From assembly GCF_037977235.1 (NCBI RefSeq), contig NZ_CP150276.1:496001-560000 (forward strand): DNA of 64,000 nt, written 5' to 3'. Positions 17,968-26,104 of the stretch are shown piece by piece. The notes under the pieces were generated by a model. That model ran no database searches, was not told where the DNA came from, and saw nothing but the letters and a program-made list of their open reading frames with translations. A program made the translations under genes and the position numbers. The stretch is from Paenibacillus sp. FSL K6-0276. Lineage in GTDB: Bacteria > Bacillota > Bacilli > Paenibacillales > Paenibacillaceae. How positions within the stretch are numbered: position 1 is the first letter of the stretch; each line of letters begins with the position of its first letter.

Positions 17968-20301
17968 TTAGCTAGCGCAAGAATCACACTCTTCTATTGT
18001 CAAAGCACGGCTACGCACATAATAAGTTGATTTCAATCCGCCCTTCCAGGCGTTCAGATGAAGCTCAAGGAACTCGGTAGCCTTGATGTCAGGACGAACA
18101 TACAGGTTGAAGCTTTGTCCTTGATCGACGTGACGCTGACGAGCGGAAGCCATACGGATCGACCAGTTTTGGTCAATGGTGAATGCTGTCTTATAGTACC
18201 AGATCGTTTTGTCCGACAGATCCGGTGCTGGGTTAGCGATCTTGTAAGTTGTTTTCTCTTCATAGGAAAGCAATTCATACAGTGGATCAATGCTGGCTGT
18301 TGAGCCGGCAATAATCGATGTGGAACCGTTCGGCGCAATCGCGAACATCCATGCGTTACGAACGCCGTCCTTGGCCACTTCTTCTTGCAGCGCGCGCCAT
18401 TGTTCAGTGGTTACATATTTACCTTCTTGTTCACCGCTAACGTAGCCGCGGGAAGTGAAGTATGCACCTGTCTCCCAATCGGAACCAGCAAACTTCGGAT
18501 AACGGCCCTTCTCACGGGCAAGTTCCATACTCGAACGTACCAACAGGTAGTTGATATGTTCATACAAATGATTGTTATATTCTACGGCTTCATCGGATTC
18601 CCAACGAATGCCCTTGAGTGCCAATAGGTGATGCAAGCCGAATGTGCCGAGACCCACTGCGCGGTACTGGCTGTTCGTGTACTGTGCTTGCAGAACTTCA
18701 ATATTATTAATATCGATTACGTTGTCGAGCATACGTACTTGGATAGGTACAAGTCTTTCTAGCACACCAGCTGGAATCGCACGTGCCAAGTGAATCGAAT
18801 TCAGGTTGCAGACTACGAAATCGCCAGGGATTTTGGAGATAACAATGCGGGTCTTGCCATCTTTGGTTACTAATTCTTCCTGTTCAATAACTGTAGCGGA
18901 TTGATTCTGCATAATTTCCGTGCACAGGTTGGAAGAGAAGACCATACCTTGGTGACGGTTCGGGTTGGTACGGTTAACTGTATCACGGTAGAACATGTAC
19001 GGAGTACCCGTTTCAAGCTGTGATTTCATAATCCGTTTCATAATGTCGATTGCAGGAACGGTAATACGGGACAATTCCAGATTAGCTGTAGCTTCAGCAT
19101 ATTTTTCACGGAAAGTACCTTTACCAAGCTCCTCATCATAGAAGTCTTCAAGACCAAGTGGACGGCCATTCTCATCAGTCCAGCCCATAACCTTCTTCAC
19201 TTCATGAGGACAGAAGAGGTTCCAGTGGCTGCGCGATTCTACGGCTTCCATGAACAGGTCAGGCAGGGTAACACCGTGGAATACGTCATGTGCACGCATA
19301 CGCTCGTCACCGTTATTCAGCTTAAGATCGAGGAAAGCGAGAATATCTTTATGGAATACATCAAGATAGACAGCGACAGCACCTTTACGTGTACCTAGCT
19401 GATCTACGCTAACTGCTGTATTGTTCAACTGGCGAATCCAAGGGATTACGCCTGAGCTAGTGTTCTTGTGGCCACGGATATCCGAACCGCGTGCCCGTAC
19501 TTTACCAAGGTAGACGCCGATACCGCCGCCCATTTTGCTAAGACGCGCTACGTCTGTGTTGGAATCAAAGATGCCCTCTAGGGAATCGTCCACAGTATCG
19601 ATGAAGCAGCTGGATAGCTGTCCAGCGACCTTTTTGCCGGCATTGGACATTGTAGGGGTAGCAGCTGTCATGTAGATGTTGCTCATGGCCCAGTAAGCTT
19701 CTTTTACAAGCTCGAGACGTTTCTCGGCTGGCTCACGGTGCATGAGGTACATTGCAATAATCATGTAACGTTCTTGCGGAAGCTCCATTACACGGCCGTC
19801 AAAATCATGCGCCAAATAACGGTCAGATAGCGTAAGCAGACCGATGTAATCGAATAGAAGGTCGCGCGTATAATCGATACATCCGCCTAGCTCGATGATT
19901 TGTTCCTTAGTGTAGTGAGACAGAAGCTCTTCACGGTAGATTCCTTTTTTTACGAGATCCGTAATTAGTGGGTACAACTCACCGTAAGGCTCTTCTGGAT
20001 AAGCTTTATAGCGGCGGTGAACGGCTGCTTTTTTATAAAGGGTAGTCAGAAGGGCACGGGCAGCTGCAAACTTCCAAGTAGGCTCTTCTTTCGTTACAAG
20101 CTCAAGAGCGCTCATGGTGAAGGCGTTGCTGATTTCTTCTCCACTTACGGAGTCACGGCGTAGCTTGGAAATTACTCCCCGTAGCAATGTTTCTTTATTT
20201 AGTTGATCAAGTCCCTCCAAGATACGGTCGGCGTAGACGGAAAGGCGGTTCTCATCAAAAGCCAGTTGGCGATTGTCTGGTTTTACTACGAATTGTGGCA
20301 T
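17968..20301 (-). CDS. nrdE: Class I ribonucleoside-diphosphate reductase, large catalytic subunit
   Basis: This 777-residue subunit reduces ribonucleoside diphosphates. An ATP-cone-like allosteric domain occupies about residues 1-90 (VVKPDNRQLAFDENRL onward). Redox cysteines appear in LSSCFIDT and VVCNLNSIH, and the radical cysteine with its glutamate in NLCTE. The C-terminal shuttle pair is ECDSC, five residues from the end. It starts 55 bp after nrdG with no clear promoter between them, so it is probably transcribed with nrdDG. The ATP cone makes it NrdA-like, so either nrdA or nrdE naming is defensible. Confidence 0.93.
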   Translation of the reverse strand: MPQFVVKPDNRQLAFDENRLSVYADRILEGLDQLNKETLLRGVISKLRRDSVSGEEISNAFTMSALELVTKEEPTWKFAAARALLTTLYKKAAVHRRYKAYPEEPYGELYPLITDLVKKGIYREELLSHYTKEQIIELGGCIDYTRDLLFDYIGLLTLSDRYLAHDFDGRVMELPQERYMIIAMYLMHREPAEKRLELVKEAYWAMSNIYMTAATPTMSNAGKKVAGQLSSCFIDTVDDSLEGIFDSNTDVARLSKMGGGIGVYLGKVRARGSDIRGHKNTSSGVIPWIRQLNNTAVSVDQLGTRKGAVAVYLDVFHKDILAFLDLKLNNGDERMRAHDVFHGVTLPDLFMEAVESRSHWNLFCPHEVKKVMGWTDENGRPLGLEDFYDEELGKGTFREKYAEATANLELSRITVPAIDIMKRIMKSQLETGTPYMFYRDTVNRTNPNRHQGMVFSSNLCTEIMQNQSATVIEQEELVTKDGKTRIVISKIPGDFVVCNLNSIHLARAIPAGVLERLVPIQVRMLDNVIDINNIEVLQAQYTNSQYRAVGLGTFGLHHLLALKGIRWESDEAVEYNNHLYEHINYLLVRSSMELAREKGRYPKFAGSDWETGAYFTSRGYVSGEQEGKYVTTEQWRALQEEVAKDGVRNAWMFAIAPNGSTSIIAGSTASIDPLYELLSYEEKTTYKIANPAPDLSDKTIWYYKTAFTIDQNWSIRMASARQRHVDQGQSFNLYVRPDIKATEFLELHLNAWKGGLKSTYYVRSRALTIEECDSCAS

Positions 20302-20356
20302 GGTTATTTCATCCCTTCTTATTTTGGGTTAATTTTCAATATCAAAAATTGATATA

Positions 20357-20872
20357 TTATAGCGCAGTAGGCTGCCACAGAAAGACCTCCGAGCCGTTCA
20401 TACTGGCCGGAATGTCGATTATGCGTTGGTTAGTGCTTCCTCGGTAAGGAAGTGTAGTATCTTTCAGTTCTTCTATAAATCGTCCATCTATTAACACTTG
20501 ACACTGCGTAAGTAGATTCCACTCCGGCGAACCGGGAAGGGCGGTTAGTTCCTCGTAAGTATAACCACTGTAAATCCATATGGAGAAGCCTGGCAGTACA
20601 GCGCGAAGCTCATGAATGAACCCCAGAACCTCCTCTGCCGAGAAAAAAGGATCACCACCTGCCAGTGTTAAACCATCAAGCAGTGGGTTAGCGGCAATTT
20701 CTGCAATAATTTCGTGTTGACGTTCTAGGGTGAAGACTTCACCGTACTTAAAATTCCATGTCTCGGGATTAAAACATCCCGGGCAACGATGGCGGCAGCC
20801 GCTGAGGAAGAGGACGGCCCGCATGCCCTCTCCCTCGTTAATCGACTCCGGATAGTAACCACAAATATTCAT
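20357..20872 (-). CDS. nrdG: Anaerobic ribonucleotide reductase activating protein (radical SAM)
   Basis: This 171-residue radical SAM protein installs the glycyl radical on NrdD. The iron-sulfur cluster motif is CRHRCPGC (C-x3-C-x2-C) near residues 26-33. A glycine-rich SAM contact follows at LAGGDPFF. Length and the N-terminal NICGYYPESINEGEG are typical. Its ATG overlaps the nrdD stop codon as ATGA, so the two are translationally coupled. Confidence 0.95.
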   Translation of the reverse strand: MNICGYYPESINEGEGMRAVLFLSGCRHRCPGCFNPETWNFKYGEVFTLERQHEIIAEIAANPLLDGLTLAGGDPFFSAEEVLGFIHELRAVLPGFSIWIYSGYTYEELTALPGSPEWNLLTQCQVLIDGRFIEELKDTTLPYRGSTNQRIIDIPASMNGSEVFLWQPTAL

Positions 20873-22854
20873 AGATGCTTAACGCGATCTCGTACTTCGG
20901 CTTGCTTGGCGGCATTAAAGCGGGTCTGGTAGTCGCCAGTCAAATAACCTGTAACTCTGCGCAGACGGCGGATATGTACTTCCGTCTCATGCACGCCGCA
21001 GGACGGACAGTTTGTCCCGATTACGCCTTCGTATCCACAGCCAGAGCAGCGGTCAATCGGATGGTTAATGCTGAAATAGCTGACCTGCTGTTCTAGCGCG
21101 TATTTAATGATTTTGATAAAAGCGGATGGATTACTGCGGGCATTGCCATTTATTTCGACATAAGAAATAGCACCGGCATTGCAATATTCATGGAAAGGGG
21201 CTTCCAAGCTGATCTTCTGAGCAGCACCCAGATCGTAGTATACAGGGATGTGAAAAGAGTTCGTATAATACTCACGGTCAGTTACACCTGGAATAGAACC
21301 CAGTACCTTGCGATCAATTTTGGTGAATTTTCCAGACAAGCCTTCTGCTGGTGTTGCGAACAAGGTGATGTTGAGATTCAGTTCCTCACTTTTCCGATCG
21401 CAATACTCCCGCATATGACGCACGATAGCCAAAGCCTTGGCATGGACTTCCATATCCTCGCCATGGTGTTTGCCGTACATGGATTTCATGCATTCCGCCA
21501 TACCGATGAAGCCAAGTGATAGACTACCATGCTTCAGCAGATCGCCTACAGAGTCTTCAGGAGCGAGATTTTCGCCGCCTTCCCAGACGCCTTCTCGCAT
21601 CATGAAATCGGATGCTTTAGCTTTTTGTGCGGTTTGGATGCGGAAGCGATGAAGAAGTCCTTCCAGCGCAATATCCATATAATGATTTAGATCTTCATAG
21701 AAGCCAGCTTCGTCTGCGACGGTACGTCGGCCTGTTACTGTGCCGTGTGCCAGACCGAGCCGAACCAGATTCAGTGTATTAAAGGAAAGGTTGCCCTTCC
21801 CGGAGCAATGATTACGCCCAAAACGGTCACCGAGCACTCGGGTTCGGCAGCCCATTGTAGCAAATTCCGTATCAGGATCACTTGGATCATAATACTGCAA
21901 GTTGAGCGGAGCGTCTAGATTAGCAAAGTTCGGATACAGTCTGCGTGCAGAACATTCAGCTGCTTTTAGGAACAATTCATAGTTGGGATCGCCCTGCTGT
22001 TGATTGACCCCTTGCTTACATTTGAAGATTTGAATCGGGAACACGGGTGTTTCTCCGCTTCCAAGTCCATTCATAGTTGCGGTTAGCAGAGAACTGATCA
22101 CAAGCTGGCCTTCTGGTGAAGTACAAGTCCCGTAGTTGATGCTGGTAAACGGTATTTGACCACCGGATCGGCTGGACATGGTATTGAGATTATGTACCAT
22201 GCTTTCTGCCGCTTGCAGGGTTTCGATTTCGGTTTCCTTTAGTGCATAACGGAATGATTTCGGATATAACTCGGCTAGATCGGTCCGACTCATTGTGATT
22301 TCACCCAAAGATTCACCAGCTTGTCCTTCTTCAAAGTATTCCAGACCCTTGCGGAACAGCTTGGCGAAGGATTTGGTTACATAAGGCGCTAGATCATAGT
22401 CGAGTTTATTGGCAGATACGCCGCCATATTGAGCGTTTTGCTGGGATTGAAAAATGATCGCTACCAGTGACATAGCTGTCATTATTGAGTTTGGGGGACG
22501 AACACTGCCGTTGCCGGTGTTGAAGCCTTCGCGGAGAAGCTTATCAAACGGGATAAAAATGCAGTTGGTCGTTCCAATCGCGTATTGATCCAGATCATGC
22601 ACATAGACGACATTGTCATCAATGGCCTGCACTAGCTGCGGTGGCATCGTAAAGTTACGGGCGTACCATTTCGAATATTCACTGCCGAACTTGCTCATTT
22701 TACCGGAGAAGCTCTCTCCGTTCAAATTGGCATTCTCGCGCAGTAGGTCCAAATCCCGGCTGTCGATAATATCGCGCCCTAAATCAATGAGCTCTTCTAA
22801 AAGAACTTCTCGTGCATTTGTTGTACCGTTAAATTGTCTCTCCAACAACGTCAT
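20869..22854 (-). CDS. nrdD: Class III anaerobic ribonucleoside-triphosphate reductase
   Basis: This 661-residue glycyl-radical enzyme makes deoxynucleotides without oxygen. The C-terminus has the zinc site CSGCG...CPSCG and the radical glycine in RVTGYL. No clear N-terminal ATP cone is present, so allosteric control of activity may be missing or weak. It is the first gene of nrdD-nrdG-nrdE-nrdF and lies behind a cobalamin riboswitch and a promoter with NrdR boxes. The enzyme does not need B12, which explains the riboswitch. Confidence 0.95.
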   Translation of the reverse strand: MTLLERQFNGTTNAREVLLEELIDLGRDIIDSRDLDLLRENANLNGESFSGKMSKFGSEYSKWYARNFTMPPQLVQAIDDNVVYVHDLDQYAIGTTNCIFIPFDKLLREGFNTGNGSVRPPNSIMTAMSLVAIIFQSQQNAQYGGVSANKLDYDLAPYVTKSFAKLFRKGLEYFEEGQAGESLGEITMSRTDLAELYPKSFRYALKETEIETLQAAESMVHNLNTMSSRSGGQIPFTSINYGTCTSPEGQLVISSLLTATMNGLGSGETPVFPIQIFKCKQGVNQQQGDPNYELFLKAAECSARRLYPNFANLDAPLNLQYYDPSDPDTEFATMGCRTRVLGDRFGRNHCSGKGNLSFNTLNLVRLGLAHGTVTGRRTVADEAGFYEDLNHYMDIALEGLLHRFRIQTAQKAKASDFMMREGVWEGGENLAPEDSVGDLLKHGSLSLGFIGMAECMKSMYGKHHGEDMEVHAKALAIVRHMREYCDRKSEELNLNITLFATPAEGLSGKFTKIDRKVLGSIPGVTDREYYTNSFHIPVYYDLGAAQKISLEAPFHEYCNAGAISYVEINGNARSNPSAFIKIIKYALEQQVSYFSINHPIDRCSGCGYEGVIGTNCPSCGVHETEVHIRRLRRVTGYLTGDYQTRFNAAKQAEVRDRVKHL

Positions 22855-22949
22855 TGTATAGCTCTCCTCTCAGTATAAAAGAAAAACATCTATCGTCCTA
22901 TCATTAAGAAGTGGACCGCTATAAGCGGCTGTATATTCATTCTGATCTC

Positions 22950-23308
22950 ATAAAAAAAGCATCCCCTAGCGAGGATGGCAGAAAATGCCCGATGCGTTAT
23001 GTAAATATCCACACGGATATTTGCAGTGGTCTCTCAGAAGATGACCGCATGCGGACACCGTTCCTGTTCCTCGCAGGCATTCATAGTTGGTGTCGTCGAA
23101 ACAGGCAGGTCTCCTGGCTTCCGTAGGACCTCTCAGCGCCTTCCCAAGGGCTATCTTAACCCTCAGTGGCTTTTGCCGGGAGATCTGTCCTTCTTAAGCT
23201 TCTAAAAGCTTGAGAAGGACATCCGGTTACAGTGGCGGGACCGCAGCGGATTCTCACCGCACTTCCCTATTAAGCTCTAAATCCGATAAAGGATCAAAGC
23301 GCCTGTCT
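22950..23308 (-). promoter_or_regulatory. Cobalamin (B12) riboswitch and its terminator, upstream of nrdDG
   Basis: The minus strand holds the hallmarks of the class: GTGCGGTGAGAATCCGCTGC, GTCCCGCCACTGTAA, GCCACTG and the B12 box AAGCCAGGAGACCTGCCTG (plus 23102-23120). Downstream is the expression platform: CGACACC..GGTGTCCG as a possible alternative stem, then a terminator hairpin CATCC/GGATG (22961-22978) followed by seven T. With B12 bound, nrdDG transcription should stop. This fits a cell that also has a B12-dependent class II enzyme (NrdJ) elsewhere. Confidence 0.95.
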
Positions 23309-23356
23309 CCACTATATTTTGTTGTCGTTAGATAAAAATAACCCAAGATGTTGTGT
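23309..23356. promoter_or_regulatory. Pair of NrdR boxes
   Basis: CCACTATATTTTGTTG (23309-23324) and ACCCAAGATGTTGTGT (23341-23356) both fit acaCwAtATaTwGtgt. They are separated by 16 bp, so their centres are 32 bp (three helical turns) apart, as is typical for NrdR. The upstream box fills the promoter spacer and the other covers the start of transcription. Confidence 0.82.
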
Positions 23357-23363
23357 TTGTAAA
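23335..23363 (-). promoter_or_regulatory. Promoter of the nrdDG-nrdEF operon
   Basis: On the minus strand TTTACA (23358-23363) and TATTTT (23335-23340) are exactly 17 bp apart. The predicted start, near 23328, precedes the riboswitch. NrdR boxes overlap the spacer and the start. Confidence 0.65.
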
Positions 23364-23398
23364 TAGTTTTTTAGAAAACCCGCGCAGAGAGTGGGTTC

Positions 23399-23519
23399 TT
23401 CAAAAGTACTCCACAAATGATCCACAGGCTGTCCATAAGTAATCCACAATTGATCCACAGGCACGTGGAAAATGATTCATAAATTGTCCGAAAAGATGCC
23501 ACAAAGAGTCCATAAATGT
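23399..23519. repeat. Array of eleven degenerate 11-bp direct repeats upstream of the nrd promoter
   Basis: From 23399 the sequence divides without gaps into 11-bp units with consensus TCCACAAATGA: for example TCCACAAATGA, TCCACAGGCTG, TCCATAAGTAA, TCCACAATTGA, TCCACAGGCAC. Later units drift (GTGGAAAATGA, TTCATAAATTG, TCCGAAAAGAT, GCCACAAAGAG, TCCATAAATGT). Across unit joins it creates TGATCCACA at 23418 and 23451 and TAATCCACA at 23440, each one base from the DnaA box TTATCCACA. The period is not a multiple of three, so it is not coding. Confidence 0.75.
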
Positions 23520-23625
23520 AGTGCAGACGACCCTAGAATTTACTTAAGAAAAACTACCCTTAGCCGAAGCTATATTTCGGAGTGCTCGTAGGAAAAAGAG
23601 GGGATCATCATACTGCTGACTTGGT

Positions 23626-23654
23626 TTGTGGGAGAGCGGTGGAGTTGTTACAAT
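23626..23654 (+). promoter_or_regulatory. Promoter of the thiamine-binding-family gene
   Basis: TTGTGG and TACAAT are separated by 17 bp, 41 bp before the start codon at 23695. Confidence 0.55.
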
Positions 23655-23694
23655 AGAAGGAGACACATACTTTAAATTTCGAGGAGGTATTCTC

Positions 23695-24003
23695 ATGCCT
23701 ATTGCTGAAGTAACCGTTATTCCGATTGGAACAGGCAGTACCAGTCTTAGCAGCTATGTTGCAGAAATGCAGCGAGTGTTGAAGACGGTAGAAGGGATTA
23801 CTTATGAGCTTACATCCATGGGGACGATCATCGAAGGGCCTCTTCAGCGTATTTTCGCAGCGGTAGAAGCGCTGCATGAGTCTCCTTTTGCCGCAGGTGC
23901 AGAGCGTGTCTCTACCTCACTTAAAATAGACGACCGCCGTGATAAGCCCTCCACTAGCCGTGGAAAGCTGGAGTCTGTGGAGCGTAAACTACAGATGGAA
24001 TAG
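23695..24003 (+). CDS. MTH1187/YkoF-type thiamine-binding family protein (UPF0045)
   Basis: This 102-residue protein matches the MTH1187 family: an opening AEVTVIPIGTGSTSLSSYV, a central YELTSMGTIIEGP and a C-terminal STSLKIDDRRDK. Such proteins form small ferredoxin-like tetramers, and some bind thiamine or related ligands in the cytoplasm. The start is set by GAGGAGG eight bases upstream; an in-frame ATG at 23626 lies inside the promoter. It is divergent from the nrd operon and transcribed alone. Confidence 0.88.
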   Translation: MPIAEVTVIPIGTGSTSLSSYVAEMQRVLKTVEGITYELTSMGTIIEGPLQRIFAAVEALHESPFAAGAERVSTSLKIDDRRDKPSTSRGKLESVERKLQME

Positions 24004-24038
24004 CGGTTTGGGAGAGTAGGGAACAGGGAGAAATAGGC

Positions 24039-24066
24039 TTGCGTTTCTGGCAGGAAGTTGTATAAT
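24039..24066 (+). promoter_or_regulatory. Promoter of tRNA-Thr copy 1
   Basis: TTGCGT and TATAAT are separated by 16 bp, and the tRNA begins 31 bases downstream. The second tRNA copy has a matching arrangement. Confidence 0.75.
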
Positions 24067-24097
24067 ATTTTTTGTTTGACAGAAGAATCAGCTTTAA

Positions 24098-24169
24098 GCT
24101 GGTGTAGCTCAGGGGTAGAGCAACGCACTCGTAATGCGTAGGCCGGGGGTTCAATTCCCTTCACCAGCA
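24098..24169 (+). tRNA. tRNA-Thr (anticodon CGT), copy 1
   Basis: A 72-nt cloverleaf is visible. The acceptor stem is GCTGGTG/CACCAGC, the D-arm GCTC..GAGC, the anticodon stem ACGCA/TGCGT with loop CTCGTAA, and the T-loop TTCAATT. The anticodon CGT reads ACG (Thr). The 3' CCA is not encoded. An identical gene is at 27569. Confidence 0.97.
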
Positions 24170-24302
24170 TCCTTCGTTAGTTTATCCCGTCATACCAACG
24201 TTTTGTCACACGTTGAATGTTACGGATAGGCAACGATAGGCCAACGCTTTCCGAGTACTAAAACGGGCGTGCGTCGGTACTAATTTACGGTAAAATATGC
24301 AG

Positions 24303-24331
24303 CCTCCTACGAAATTTGTGGGAGGTTTTTT
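24303..24331 (+). terminator. Terminator downstream of tRNA-Thr copy 1
   Basis: The CCTCCTAC/GTGGGAGG stem is followed by six T. It lies 134 bases after the tRNA. Confidence 0.8.
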
Positions 24332-24396
24332 GATATGAAAAATGATCCGCCATCCTCTTTATTCATCCACCGGTACTTACACGGTAAATTGAAGTA

Positions 24397-24434
24397 CAGC
24401 GCGGCTTCCGGGGCTTTTGGGGCCGCGCTGTTTT
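24397..24434 (+). terminator. Second terminator-like stem downstream of tRNA-Thr copy 1
   Basis: The CAGCGCGGC/GCCGCGCTG stem is followed by TTTT. A weaker homologue, AGCGCGGT..ACCGCACTTTT, follows tRNA-Thr copy 2 at about 27660. Confidence 0.65.
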
Positions 24435-24560
24435 ATAGATAAAACAAGTGCTAAGATGATAAGTGCTGCATTTAAAATCCCTTGTAACACATTTGGAAGG
24501 TTATTAAGGATTTTTATTAAATCGTTGCATGTTAATTGACTCCTTAATGGCCCGCTTTAC

Positions 24561-25121
24561 CTATAAGCTTTTCGTCATATGAAAGTACGTATGGCTCGAA
24601 ATTAGAAATTGACACTCGACCTTATAATGATGGCGCTCATAAAGTCGCTTAGCTGCAATATTCTTAGCAGAAACATTTAATGACAGCTTGGTATGGCCAT
24701 GGCTGTATGCCTTTTGATCCATCTTTTCAAGAAGTTCTTTAGCGATCCCTTGTCCCCGGAATTCTTCGACAACAGCAATTGTGTCCAAATGAAATTCTCC
24801 AGGCTGAGCTTCGCTCGTTTCGAATTCATCCTGGTCCTCTCCAAAGAAGAGCGCCACATCATTTTCCCATTGCTCACAGAATGCATCAGTCATTTTGCTA
24901 TCGTACATTAACGCAATCCCCACAACCTGGCCCTCTATTTCCTTGACGATGATATTGGCATAACTAAAGAAGCTTATTTCCTGGGCATAAGCATGTCGAA
25001 TAAACGCCATGACCTCTTTTTTTATGTAATTTTCAGTGAAATAGGACTCCTTTTCATCCAGAATCATATAAATGAGTTCGCTTACCTCGGATACATCTTT
25101 CTTCGTGGCTTGTCTTATCAT
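24561..25121 (-). CDS. GNAT-family N-acetyltransferase
   Basis: This 186-residue protein has the GNAT fold signature. An N-terminal IRQATKKDVSEV strand-helix leads to FHLDTIAVVEEFRGQGIAKELLEKM (acetyl-CoA pyrophosphate loop RGQGIA near residue 128) and LSLNVSAKNIAAKRLYERHHYK near the end. It acetylates an unknown amine from acetyl-CoA. Its promoter has the unusual 19-bp spacer with an inner dyad that MerR proteins twist into activity, and the divergent neighbour is a MerR regulator. The arrangement recalls B. subtilis BltR with the polyamine acetyltransferase BltD. Start 25121 is favoured by the distance to GAAGG. Confidence 0.85.
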   Translation of the reverse strand: MIRQATKKDVSEVSELIYMILDEKESYFTENYIKKEVMAFIRHAYAQEISFFSYANIIVKEIEGQVVGIALMYDSKMTDAFCEQWENDVALFFGEDQDEFETSEAQPGEFHLDTIAVVEEFRGQGIAKELLEKMDQKAYSHGHTKLSLNVSAKNIAAKRLYERHHYKVECQFLISSHTYFHMTKSL

Positions 25122-25181
25122 TATTCTCATCCTTCTTCAAAAAATACTGGGCAAAAATCCATCGGATCCTTGCAAAAACAA

Positions 25182-25212
25182 ACTTTACAGTATAGGGTAA
25201 CCCTATAGTCAA
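25182..25212 (-). promoter_or_regulatory. MerR-type promoter of the GNAT gene
   Basis: On the minus strand TTGACT and TAAAGT are 19 bp apart, two more than normal, and the spacer holds the dyad TATAGGG-TTA-CCCTATA (25191-25207). This is the classic layout activated by MerR-family proteins. The dyad lies 13 bp before the merR-type gene's start codon, so it could also control that gene. Confidence 0.85.
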
Positions 25213-25219
25213 TAGGGGG

Positions 25220-26047
25220 ATGAACATCATATCAGATCAAAAGAATGATCCATACCTTACTACCAGTGAATTTGCAAAAATATGCGGAGTAAGCAAACAT
25301 ACGTTGTTTTACTATGATGAAATCGGCATCTTGAAGCCTAGGATAACTAATCCCAATGGCTATCGTTATTACGATATCAAACAGTACTATACCTATGAAA
25401 TCATCTCAGTTTTAAAAGAAGCAGGAATGGCACTAAAAGAAATAAGGGACTATATTCAAAATCAGAATTCGTCACATTTTTTATCCATCCTTATACAAAT
25501 GCAACAGCAGCTGACCATAGAGCAGAATAAATTTGCGCGCATGCAGAATATACTGCAAGGAGCTATCAAAATTACGGATCGAGGACTGCGTGCTGTCATT
25601 GGAGTGCCGTGGATTGAAGAATGCGAGGAAGAATATTTTATTGCTGTACGCGTAGCTGAAGGAGATGGCGAGAAGGAATCTATTCGTAAGTATTATGAAC
25701 AACTTCATAAGCTCGAGGAAGAATGGGTTGAACTTGAGGTTGCAATTTGTTCCATCGATCAAAGTCGTTTGGAAGCAGGGGATTATAGAGAGACGAATTA
25801 TTTTATTAAGATCAAGGACAAGCATGAAAGTGATCAGTTATTTATTAAGCCTAAGGGAACTTATGCAATGATCAATCACAAAGGTAATTACGAGAGCATG
25901 GATACATCCTACGAACAGTTGAAAGCATTCATTCAAGCTAAAAAAATGCGTATCTGCGGAGATGCGTATGAGCTTGAGCTACTCGGTTATCTGTCGTCAA
26001 GTAATCCAGATGAATTTGTCACTCGGATCGCCATTCAGGTGGGCTGA
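25220..26047 (+). CDS. MerR-family regulator with GyrI-like effector domain
   Basis: This 275-residue protein has an N-terminal winged helix ([20 protein letters not shown], then NPNGYRYYD), a dimerisation helix around residues 70-110, and a C-terminal ligand-binding half (about 120-275) resembling the BmrR/GyrI domain, including [13 protein letters not shown]. It resembles multidrug-sensing MerR proteins such as BltR. It is divergent from the GNAT gene and shares a 17-bp dyad with it. The ATG directly abuts AGGGGG, so initiation may be inefficient. Confidence 0.88.
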   Translation: MNIISDQKNDPYLTTSEFAKICGVSKHTLFYYDEIGILKPRITNPNGYRYYDIKQYYTYEIISVLKEAGMALKEIRDYIQNQNSSHFLSILIQMQQQLTIEQNKFARMQNILQGAIKITDRGLRAVIGVPWIEECEEEYFIAVRVAEGDGEKESIRKYYEQLHKLEEEWVELEVAICSIDQSRLEAGDYRETNYFIKIKDKHESDQLFIKPKGTYAMINHKGNYESMDTSYEQLKAFIQAKKMRICGDAYELELLGYLSSSNPDEFVTRIAIQVG

Positions 26048-26052
26048 CAACA

Positions 26053-26080
26053 TAAAAAAAGAGCCGTATAAACGACTCTT
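26053..26080 (-). terminator. Terminator of the DUF4234-DUF2752 pair
   Basis: Read on the minus strand, AAGAGTCGT/ACGGCTCTT is followed by seven T. It lies between the converging MerR and DUF2752 genes. Confidence 0.7.
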
Positions 26081-26104
26081 AGTAGTTTTAACGATGTGAG
26101 CTTG

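Larger units (their letters stand above)
24170..24560. other. Non-coding stretch after tRNA-Thr copy 1, with two hairpin terminators
   Basis: No gene is supported here. It contains GATAGGC(C)AACG twice in tandem near 24223, a terminator CCTCC..GGAGGTTTTTT at 24303-24331, and a second stem at 24397-24434 (CAGCGCGGC/GCCGCGCTG then TTTT). The latter resembles the sequence just after tRNA-Thr copy 2, which suggests the two tRNA units are duplicates that have since diverged. Confidence 0.6.

Noticed and set aside
23844..24170. Minus-strand open frames over the first tRNA-Thr gene
   Set aside because: The shared peptide start seen again at 27437-27625 is just the tRNA read on the reverse strand.
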